Origin: Candidatus Aminicenantota bacterium
GTDB taxonomy: Bacteria; Acidobacteriota; Aminicenantia; Aminicenantales; UBA8522
DNA: 5,145 bases
Direction of reading: 5' to 3'
NCBI GenBank assembly: GCA_016934895.1
Contig: JAFGRZ010000081.1
Span: 1-5,145 of the forward strand
Below are positions 1 to 5,145 of the stretch, in pieces (position 1 is the stretch's first letter; every line of letters begins with the position of its first letter). A program made the translations under genes and the position numbers. Under the pieces are notes generated by a model. That model was not told where the DNA came from. It made no database searches and saw only the letters and a list, made by a program, of their open reading frames with translations.

Positions 1-2807
1 CTGTTGATGGAAAGTTCGCCGACCCAGATATCGCTCTCGTAGTTCGCTAAAGTGAAATAAAAGCGCTCGCCGTCGGTGGCGAATTCTGAGCGACTGGACT
101 GTTTCACAGGATCATCGAACTTGACAAGAAGCTTCGGTTGGCCACCAGAAACAGGCACGGACCAGAAACTCGCGTGGTGTTCTGCGTCATAAGCCATATA
201 GTAGACTGTCTGGCTATCCTTCGCCCACGCGGGAAACCGGGGACTTGACAGAACCAAGGGATCTTTGGTTTCAACGAGTATCCGTGGATCGCCTCCCTCC
301 GCGGGCACGAGACGGAGCCCATCAGCATAATGATAGGCAATCCACCGTCCGTCGGGAGACCACTTGCAGACTTGACTGGCTCCATCGAACGTCAATTGAC
401 GCTCCTCTCTCCAATTCGCATCCTTGTTTTTCCTGGTTATGACAAAGAGCTCGCCGCGGCCGGTCTTTTGAGACTGAAAGACAAGTCGCCTGCCGTCCGG
501 CGACCAATCCGGATACGATTCGGATGCGGGATCGTCGGTCAACTGCTGAAACCTGCTCCCGTCGGCCTTCATCAGCGTCAGATCCCGATTTCCATTTTTC
601 CAGTAGTAGAAGGCAATTTCCCTGCCGTCGGGCGACCAACTGGGAAGGAATTCGTCGCTCGGGTCGTTGGTGAGCTGTTCAGGCTCTCCTCCGCCGATCG
701 GCATTTTATAGATATCCTGATTTCCATTTAGGTTTGAGTCGTAGGCCAGCCACTTGCCATCTCGAGAGACTCCGATGCCCTCAATGGTTTGATTGCCCGT
801 GGTCACCGGCTGCGCTTCGGCGACAGAGACCGGTCCGTCGTTCGGTATCTTGATCGACCAGATGTTTGCCGTATGGGTGAATTCGGAATAGGCCAACTTA
901 TCACCAGCGGAGGAAAGAGTAATCGTATGGGCATTGAGGCCGGCCGTCAGACGCTGGGAAACCGCCAAGGGCTTGCCCGAAGAATCAAGCGAGGCAAGAT
1001 AAACATCCCGGCCTCCCTTCTCATTCGATACATAAAGAAGATGCCGTCCGTCTGGCATCCAGATTGGACTTACGTTCAAGGATTTGTCGTCGGTCACTTG
1101 GATCGGATCCCCGCCTGCTGCGGAAATGATCCAGATTGAAGACGGCGCAATATTTCCAATATTTGCGTGATAACGTGATCCAAATAAGAAGCCCTCATTT
1201 CCTAACACATAAACAATTTTCGCTCCATCGGGCGACCAGCCCAACGAATAGGGCCGGGGATGCGGATACGCTGTTTCCGTGATCTTCTGAGGTTCTCTAC
1301 CACCGTCCGGAGAAAGAAGGAAGATGCCGTTATCAATAGCATAAGCGATCTGCTTGCCGTCAGGAGCCCAAGCGGCACATTGAATTGTTTGACCCGGCAA
1401 CGCCTCTGCCAATTTTTTGGGGATGCCGCCAAGGGCCGGCACAGTATAAATAGCGTTTTGAGTTTGGAGTGAAATTTGCGTCCCATCCGGAGACCATTGC
1501 GGCCAGCGGGAGTCACCCGGCAGGCCATCGGTGAGGGCGATCGGCCGCCCTCCTGCGATTTGTCGCACATAGAGCGACATTTTGCCGGAAGGACGTGCGG
1601 CGTAGGCGATCATCTTCCCGTCAGGTGAGATGGCCGGGTCGATTTCCAGGCCGGGATCATGAGTGATCCGCTGGGTCTGGCCGATCTTGACCTCAAATAC
1701 TTCAGGACCGGGGCGAAAGAGGAAGTAGGCCGCAACAACCAAGAGGGCTACAAGAGCCGCTCCCGGGAGGAAAAGTTTCCTTAAGCTAAACTTGACCGTT
1801 ATCTCCTTCGAGGTCATCGCTTTGCGCTTGGCAATGACGCGCTCGGTAATAGGCATTCCTTTCTCGATTTTTTCCAGCTCTGAGCGCAGCTCGTCGGCGG
1901 TCTGAGGCCTCTTCTCTTTGCTTTTCTCCAGACATTTGAGGACGAGCCGGCTCAGGCTCTCGGAAATTTGAGAGTTGATCTCTCGCGGATCCCTCGGAAT
2001 CTCGCCCTTGTGCTTCATCCCGACAGCAAAGGCCGTATCCCCCTCGAACGGCACGCGGCCGGTCAGCATCTCATAGAGGATAATGCCGAGGGAATAGATA
2101 TCCGAACGTGGGTCGACGTCTTTGTCCTCCAGCTGTTCGGGAGACATATATTCCGGCGTCCCGATGATCGTTCCCGCGCCGGTCAGGCCTTTCGCTTCTA
2201 CGGAACGGGCGATCCCGAAATCCATGATCCGGACATTGCCGTCACGGTCGATCATGATGTTCGACGGCTTGAGGTCCCGGTGGATCGTTCCGTGCCGGTG
2301 GGCTTCGGCGAGGCCGTCGCAGATCTGCTCGGCGATGACGATCGCCGTCCCCACGCCCAGCTGACGGGACATCCGGATCATGTTCTTCAGGTCCTCACCG
2401 GCGACATATTCCATCGTGATGTAATAGAGGCTCCCCTCCCTCCCCAGGTCATACATCCGGCAGATATTCTTGTGGGAGATTTCGCGGGCCACCTTCAGCT
2501 CGTTACGGAACCGCTCGATGGTGTTTTTATCGGCCACGATTTCGGGCCTGAGCAGCTTCAGGGCAACTTTGGCGCTAATCTCTTTGTCGAATACTTTATA
2601 GACCTTGCCCATACCTCCTTTGCCCAGCTCTTCGATGACCTGGTATCGTCCGGCGAAGGTTGAGCTGGGAGTGAGCTCGCCTTTAGGGATCTCCAGAGTC
2701 TCGGTTGCGTAGATGGGGATGTCTTTGGTTTGCAGGAGTTGAGTGCCGCATCCGGCGCAAAAACGGGAGGTATCGGGGTTTTCAATCCCGCATTTCGGAC
2801 ACTTCAT
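1..2807 (-). CDS. Zinc ribbon - Ser/Thr protein kinase - TM - PD40 propeller receptor kinase (C-terminus cut by window edge)
   Basis: A membrane-anchored Hanks-type Ser/Thr kinase, open for 935 codons and running off the left edge. Domains in order: zinc ribbon (C3-x2-C6 and C17-x2-C20); kinase at about 55-310 with glycine loop GKGGMGKV (62-69), VALK lysine K84, helix-C E103, HRDLKPSN (H176 to N183), DFG (196-198), SPE (222-224) and SDIYSLG (235-241). All catalytic residues are present, so it should be active. The activation loop has T209, T213 and T217 as candidate phosphosites. A basic juxtamembrane stretch precedes one hydrophobic helix at about 345-364. Twelve PD40/TolB-like repeats follow, with S-P-D-G-type cores near residues 393, 438, 480, 524, 583, 631, 679, 724, 768, 816, 861 and 909, about 45 residues apart. 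The kinase is predicted cytoplasmic and the propeller outside the membrane. The ATG has GAGGGG nine bases upstream, and an in-frame TGA lies further upstream. The twelfth repeat ends at the edge, so little protein is probably missing. Substrate and ligand are unknown. Confidence 0.93.
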   Translation of the reverse strand, partial: MKCPKCGIENPDTSRFCAGCGTQLLQTKDIPIYATETLEIPKGELTPSSTFAGRYQVIEELGKGGMGKVYKVFDKEISAKVALKLLRPEIVADKNTIERFRNELKVAREISHKNICRMYDLGREGSLYYITMEYVAGEDLKNMIRMSRQLGVGTAIVIAEQICDGLAEAHRHGTIHRDLKPSNIMIDRDGNVRIMDFGIARSVEAKGLTGAGTIIGTPEYMSPEQLEDKDVDPRSDIYSLGIILYEMLTGRVPFEGDTAFAVGMKHKGEIPRDPREINSQISESLSRLVLKCLEKSKEKRPQTADELRSELEKIEKGMPITERVIAKRKAMTSKEITVKFSLRKLFLPGAALVALLVVAAYFLFRPGPEVFEVKIGQTQRITHDPGLEIDPAISPDGKMIAYAARPSGKMSLYVRQIAGGRPIALTDGLPGDSRWPQWSPDGTQISLQTQNAIYTVPALGGIPKKLAEALPGQTIQCAAWAPDGKQIAYAIDNGIFLLSPDGGREPQKITETAYPHPRPYSLGWSPDGAKIVYVLGNEGFLFGSRYHANIGNIAPSSIWIISAAGGDPIQVTDDKSLNVSPIWMPDGRHLLYVSNEKGGRDVYLASLDSSGKPLAVSQRLTAGLNAHTITLSSAGDKLAYSEFTHTANIWSIKIPNDGPVSVAEAQPVTTGNQTIEGIGVSRDGKWLAYDSNLNGNQDIYKMPIGGGEPEQLTNDPSDEFLPSWSPDGREIAFYYWKNGNRDLTLMKADGSRFQQLTDDPASESYPDWSPDGRRLVFQSQKTGRGELFVITRKNKDANWREERQLTFDGASQVCKWSPDGRWIAYHYADGLRLVPAEGGDPRILVETKDPLVLSSPRFPAWAKDSQTVYYMAYDAEHHASFWSVPVSGGQPKLLVKFDDPVKQSSRSEFATDGERFYFTLANYESDIWVGELSIN

Positions 2808-2816
2808 GCGCTCTAT

Positions 2817-2822
2817 CCCCTC
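2817..2822 (-). promoter_or_regulatory. Ribosome binding site of the kinase gene
   Basis: GAGGGG on the minus strand, nine bases before the ATG at 2807. It supports starting at the MKCPKCG sequence, so the zinc ribbon is part of the protein. No other start codon lies between this ATG and the upstream in-frame TGA. Confidence 0.6.
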
Positions 2823-2831
2823 GTAGCTCGG

Positions 2832-2860
2832 ATTATACAAGGGTAGCCGCAATAAGAAAA
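2832..2860 (-). promoter_or_regulatory. Probable sigma-70-type promoter of the kinase gene
   Basis: A perfect TATAAT -10 box lies at 2837-2832 on the minus strand. The -35 region is weak: TTTTCT or TTTCTT at about 2860-2854, with 16-17 bp spacing. Transcription would start near 2825, giving a leader of about 18 nt that carries the ribosome binding site. A separate TTGACG at about 2869-2864 is 24 bp from the -10, too far for a standard pair. The promoter suggests the kinase is transcribed independently of the transporter upstream. Confidence 0.5.
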
Positions 2861-2865
2861 GCGTC

Positions 2866-2901
2866 AATTATGGGGACACATGCAGTAGTGTCCCCCTAAT
2901 T
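2866..2901. repeat. REP-like palindrome with GGGGACAC core
   Basis: Two 14-base arms, AATTATGGGGACAC (2866-2879) and GTGTCCCCCTAATT (2888-2901), are inverted copies matching at 13 of 14 positions around an 8-base loop. The element lies between the transporter stop and the kinase promoter. Read on the minus strand it is a strong hairpin seven bases after the transporter stop codon, so it could protect the 3' end or help terminate. The T-rich tract (TTTTCTTATT) begins only several bases further on, so it is not a textbook intrinsic terminator. Short palindromes with a GGGGAC core resemble REP elements mobilised by Y1 (RAYT) transposases; that assignment is inference. Confidence 0.7.
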
Positions 2902-2912
2902 GTCCACCTAAT
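2889..2912. repeat. 12-bp tandem duplication overlapping the transporter stop codon
   Basis: TGTCCCCCTAAT (2889-2900) is followed immediately by TGTCCACCTAAT (2901-2912), one mismatch in 12. The first copy is the outer part of the palindrome's right arm. The second contains the transporter stop codon (CTA at 2908-2910 is TAG on the minus strand). Because the unit is 12 bases, the first copy supplies another in-frame TAG (2898-2896), so the gene ends with two stops four codons apart. Confidence 0.75.
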
Positions 2913-4173
2913 TGGAGGCTTGGGCTTGGCTGGTGGGGAACTCGATGCCGACGCCCTCCTTTCTGGCGGCGCCTTTAAGCAGCAACGCGAAGATCAGCCC
3001 GACAAACCCGAGAGAGGCGAACATCAGGATGGTGTTCGTGTAATCGCCTCCCGCCAAATCCGTGAGCTTCCCCGCCACCCAGCTGAATAGCGTCAGGCCG
3101 ACGTTCTGGATGAGCGTCATCAACCCGAATGCCGTCCCGAGGCGTCTCTCCTCGACCATGATCGGGATGGACGGCCACATCGCCGCCGGCACAAGCGAAA
3201 ACGAAATCCCCAGGATGATCATGGCCACGGCCGGTGCGAAATGGGTCAACCCCAGACTCAGATGAATGGGCACGAGCATCAGAGAGCCGACGATCATCAT
3301 CGTCGCCCGCTTTCCGATCTTATCGCAGACCAGCCCAAACAAGGGCGTAAAGACAATGGTCCCGGAGATGACAAGTGACGTGTAAAATCCGCCCTTGACC
3401 GCGCTGAACCCGAATTTGGACTGAAGGAACACCGTCGAAAAAGCGGTGAACGGGAAGATGGCCGAGTAAAAGGTCATGCAGAGAAGTGAGACGTACCAGA
3501 AGGAGGGCCGGAAGGCGAAGATCTCTTTGAAGACGAACTTTTCGTCCTCGCCGACCACCTTCTCCTTGACGAAGAATCGCTCCTTGGACCTGTCGAGCGC
3601 CGTGTAGATAAAGAACAGCATAAAACAGACGAACATGAGGACCGCGCTCACCCAGATGGCCAGGCGCCAGGAGCCGCTCCATTCCTGAATGCGGGCGGCG
3701 CTGTTGAGGGCGGCGAAAGTCCCCAGCCGGGCAACCATCAGGTTGAGGCCGAAGGCCAGGGCCATCTCTCTCCCCTTGAACCACTTGGCCAGAACCTTGT
3801 TCTGGGTGATGATCAACGATTCGGCGCCCAGGCCGTAAACCAAGCGGCCGATCAGCATGACGGGAAATATCTTGGTGGCGGCGGTCAGGAAGACGCCCAG
3901 GGCGCACAACGCCGCGAACAGCGTCCCGGCCTTGCGGATGCCGATGCGGTCGAGCAGGATCCCCCCGATGAGGACCATGATGAAGTTGGGAAGATAATAG
4001 AAACTGAAGAGCAGACCGTACTGGGCCCGCGAGATATCGATGCCCTTCATGATGAAATCGGCGATCGGGCTGAGCGCGTCATAAGCGTAGTAAACCCCGA
4101 AAATGACCAGTCCCATGATGATCAGGACGAACCAGCGCAACCTGAAGACATTCTCTTTGGTTTCTTCAGTCAT
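2908..4173 (-). CDS. MFS transporter, MFSD1-like, 421 residues
   Basis: A complete 12-helix major facilitator protein of the inner membrane. Predicted helices: about 13-37, 52-74, 84-99, 103-124, 135-156, 170-193, then a charged central loop 194-223, then 224-248, 261-282, 290-309, 313-339, 345-368 and 380-399. The loop after helix 2 has the MFS motif A (G70-G71 ... D75-R76-x-G78 ... R80-K81), with a weaker echo at 280-289 (G-x2-CDKIGKR). The conserved core GRLVYGLGAESL (109-120), QN (124-125), WFKGRE (131-136), FGLNLMVARLG (141-151), plus AMWPSIP and LGTAFGLMTLIQNVGL (345-360), resembles eukaryotic MFSD1, a lysosomal dipeptide transporter. This comparison is from memory. Substrate is unproven; peptides or organic anions are possible. 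The frame stays open upstream to 4527, but AGGTGA at a good distance fixes the start at MTEETKENVF, and the extension would be antisense to the amidase gene. Confidence 0.92.
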   Translation of the reverse strand: MTEETKENVFRLRWFVLIIMGLVIFGVYYAYDALSPIADFIMKGIDISRAQYGLLFSFYYLPNFIMVLIGGILLDRIGIRKAGTLFAALCALGVFLTAATKIFPVMLIGRLVYGLGAESLIITQNKVLAKWFKGREMALAFGLNLMVARLGTFAALNSAARIQEWSGSWRLAIWVSAVLMFVCFMLFFIYTALDRSKERFFVKEKVVGEDEKFVFKEIFAFRPSFWYVSLLCMTFYSAIFPFTAFSTVFLQSKFGFSAVKGGFYTSLVISGTIVFTPLFGLVCDKIGKRATMMIVGSLMLVPIHLSLGLTHFAPAVAMIILGISFSLVPAAMWPSIPIMVEERRLGTAFGLMTLIQNVGLTLFSWVAGKLTDLAGGDYTNTILMFASLGFVGLIFALLLKGAARKEGVGIEFPTSQAQASN

Positions 4174-4180
4174 CGGTTCT

Positions 4181-4187
4181 TCACCTC
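4181..4187 (-). promoter_or_regulatory. Ribosome binding site that sets the transporter start
   Basis: GAGGTGA on the minus strand, seven bases before the ATG at 4173. This is the strongest Shine-Dalgarno match for the transporter. It selects the 421-residue form, whose first helix starts at about residue 13, over a 539-residue form from 4527. Confidence 0.75.
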
Positions 4188-4212
4188 GGCTTTTCTCTCG
4201 CCATCCGGCTGA

Positions 4213-4242
4213 AAAATATGTTAATAATAACCCCGTTGTCAA
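4213..4242 (-). promoter_or_regulatory. Probable sigma-70-type promoter of the transporter
   Basis: On the minus strand, a perfect TTGACA -35 box (4242-4237) and a TATTTT -10 box (4218-4213, four of six consensus bases) are 18 bp apart. The spacer is AT-rich (TTATTATTAACA). Transcription would start near 4206, giving a leader of about 33 nt with the GAGGTGA ribosome binding site. The -35 box abuts the GGGGAC element at 4245, so a protein binding that element could affect this promoter. No convincing -10/-35 pair was found for the amidase on the plus strand, although it must start in this same gap. Confidence 0.5.
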
Positions 4243-4244
4243 GG

Positions 4245-4265
4245 AATAATGGGGACGGCTCCATT
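4245..4265. repeat. Second GGGGAC element in the divergent promoter region
   Basis: AATAATGGGGAC (4245-4256) matches AATTATGGGGAC (2866-2877) of the other intergenic palindrome at 11 of 12 positions, in the same orientation. It is followed by GGCTCCATT, so AATGG (4248-4252) and CCATT (4261-4265) form the arms of a short imperfect palindrome. The two elements lie on either side of the transporter gene. This copy is shorter and less symmetric, so it could be a degraded REP relative or an operator site; chance similarity is not excluded. Confidence 0.45.
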
Positions 4266-4303
4266 TTCCTCGGCTTTTTTTCTTCTTTAAGAAATTTTCC
4301 TGG

Positions 4304-4308
4304 GGAGG
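4304..4308 (+). promoter_or_regulatory. Ribosome binding site of the amidase gene
   Basis: GGAGG within GGGGAGGAA, ten bases before the ATG at 4319. It supports the start that places a basic N-terminus (MKFRSKFR) ahead of the hydrophobic anchor. Confidence 0.75.
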
Positions 4309-4318
4309 AAGAAAAAAC

Positions 4319-5145
4319 ATGAAATTCCGGTCAAAATTCAGAGGCTCATCGACGGTCGGACCGCTGCTGGTCTTAGCGGCCGCCGCTCTGCTGGTCATCG
4401 GAGGGGCCTTTCTTCTCCACCATTTCAAGGGGAAAAAGATCAACACCGAGGACATCGTCGCGGCCGAAAAAATCGCCGGTCTCCGGTTCAGCCCCAAAGA
4501 ACGAACGTTGATGCTTGACGACCTCAAGGAGAACGCGGAATCCTATGACAAGATCCGCGAAATCGCTCTCGATAACAGCGTCCCTCCGGCTTTCCGGTTC
4601 GACCCGGTCATCCCCGGGATGAGCGTCGAGAAAACGGGGACGGTTCGATTTGTCTCCGCTGCCGGCGAGAAGGCTGCCGGAAAAGTCTGGGACGGTCCTG
4701 GAAACGACGATCGGTCCGATCCCCGAAATCTCTTCTCCCTTGAGGAGAGAGAGTCAAGGGAGCGGGTGAAAGAAGGCGGGCCTTCTCCCCGTTCGGAAGA
4801 GAATGCGGCGGCAGAGCGTCCCGCCGACATCGAGGAACTCGCTTTTGCCCCGGTCACGCGCCTCGCCGAATTGATCCGTGCGCGCAAAATCACTTCGACC
4901 GAGCTGACCCGGATGTACCTGGCGCGCCTGAAGAGATACGGACCGCGCCTGGAATGTATCGTCACCCTGACCGAGGATTTGGCAATCGCTCAAGCCGCAC
5001 GGGCCGACGGGGAGATCGCGGCCGGCCGCTATCGCGGGCCGCTCCATGGGATCCCTTACGGAGCCAAGGACCTCCTGGCGGTCAAGGGAACCAAGACGAC
5101 TTGGGGCGCCAAGGCTTATGAAGACCAGATGATCGATGACAATGC
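4319..5145 (+). CDS. Membrane-anchored amidase-signature hydrolase (N-terminal 275 residues; 3' end cut by window edge)
   Basis: The N-terminal part of an amidase-signature enzyme, a family that hydrolyses amide bonds with a Ser-cisSer-Lys triad. Residues 1-8 are basic (MKFRSKFR), followed by a hydrophobic helix at about 14-33 with no clear signal-peptidase or lipobox site, so it probably stays anchored with the enzyme outside the membrane. Residues 41-96 form a helical, charged segment ending LDNSVPPAFRFDP, which I recall from other exported amidases. Residues about 115-170 are charged and low in complexity, probably a flexible linker. The amidase domain starts near 171 and has the typical helix pair (LAELIRARKITSTELTRMYL), then PLHGIPYGAKDLL (241-253), in which K250 is the catalytic lysine. 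The Gly-Ser-rich region with both serines lies beyond the window, so activity cannot be judged. GatA-type tRNA amidotransferase is unlikely because GatA has no membrane anchor or long N-terminal extension. It diverges from the transporter across 145 bp. Confidence 0.88.
   Translation, partial: MKFRSKFRGSSTVGPLLVLAAAALLVIGGAFLLHHFKGKKINTEDIVAAEKIAGLRFSPKERTLMLDDLKENAESYDKIREIALDNSVPPAFRFDPVIPGMSVEKTGTVRFVSAAGEKAAGKVWDGPGNDDRSDPRNLFSLEERESRERVKEGGPSPRSEENAAAERPADIEELAFAPVTRLAELIRARKITSTELTRMYLARLKRYGPRLECIVTLTEDLAIAQAARADGEIAAGRYRGPLHGIPYGAKDLLAVKGTKTTWGAKAYEDQMIDDN

Noticed and set aside
352..1496. Recurring DNA strings such as TCGGGCGACCA and TCCGGAGACCA (for example ending at 362, 506, 638, 1238 and 1496), which look like dispersed repeats.
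   Set aside because: They are in the same frame and encode the W-S-P-D-G cores of propeller repeats, so they are protein repeats and not a DNA element.
1968..2663. A 231-codon plus-strand open frame.
   Set aside because: It is the antisense shadow of the kinase domain. The minus-strand frame carries all kinase motifs, while this frame has a skewed, D/R/H/P-rich composition and no recognisable domain.
2866..2901. The palindrome as a classical intrinsic terminator.
   Set aside because: In the transporter's direction the hairpin is followed by ATTGACGC (on from the AATT arm), and the T-rich stretch starts too late. It may still aid termination, but it does not meet the standard pattern.
4283..4293. 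Small AT-rich palindrome TTCTTTAAGAA upstream of the amidase.
   Set aside because: It is only 11 bases, in an AT-rich leader where such symmetry is expected by chance. It has no second copy in the window.
4174..4527. Upstream continuation of the transporter frame that would give a 539-residue protein.
   Set aside because: It is antisense to the amidase start and crosses the divergent promoter region. Its residues are not MFS-like, and a good ribosome binding site sits just before the ATG at 4173.
4543..5047. Two minus-strand open frames opposite the amidase.
   Set aside because: The plus-strand frame has a ribosome binding site, a membrane anchor and the amidase lysine motif. The opposite frames are compositional shadows.

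Overview
The window is bacterial, moderately GC-rich DNA with three protein-coding genes and two short intergenic gaps. Roughly 95% of it is coding. There are no RNA genes, CRISPR arrays or transposase genes. A Hanks-type kinase fused through one membrane span to a long PD40/TolB-like propeller, next to a membrane-anchored amidase, is a combination I associate with Acidobacteriota, Candidatus Aminicenantes and similar free-living lineages. That placement rests on architecture alone and is low to moderate confidence.

Layout. (1) Bases 1-2807, minus strand: one uninterrupted reading frame of at least 935 residues, running off the left edge. It encodes an N-terminal four-cysteine zinc ribbon, a complete Ser/Thr protein kinase domain, a single transmembrane helix, and twelve PD40-type repeats, probably two six-bladed propellers outside the cytoplasmic membrane. 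(2) Bases 2808-2907: a 100-bp gap with the kinase promoter (perfect TATAAT) and a REP-like palindrome built on GGGGACAC, partly duplicated so that it overlaps the stop codon of the next gene. (3) Bases 2908-4173, minus strand: a complete 421-residue, 12-helix major facilitator transporter whose conserved signature resembles the MFSD1 group. (4) Bases 4174-4318: a 145-bp divergent promoter region with a perfect TTGACA for the transporter and a second GGGGAC element. (5) Bases 4319-5145, plus strand: the first 275 residues of a membrane-anchored amidase-signature hydrolase. It includes the catalytic lysine but is cut before the serines.

How the genes may work together. The transporter and the amidase diverge from a shared 145-bp region, so they could be co-regulated. 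Amide or small-peptide hydrolysis at the cell surface, followed by transport of the product, is a reasonable hypothesis, but nothing in the window proves it. The kinase lies downstream of the transporter in the same direction but has its own promoter, so it is probably an independent signalling gene.

The most interesting points are the GGGGAC-type repeats that bracket the transporter, the MFSD1-like character of that transporter in a bacterium, and the zinc-ribbon/kinase/double-propeller architecture. I see no clearly new defence or mobile system here.
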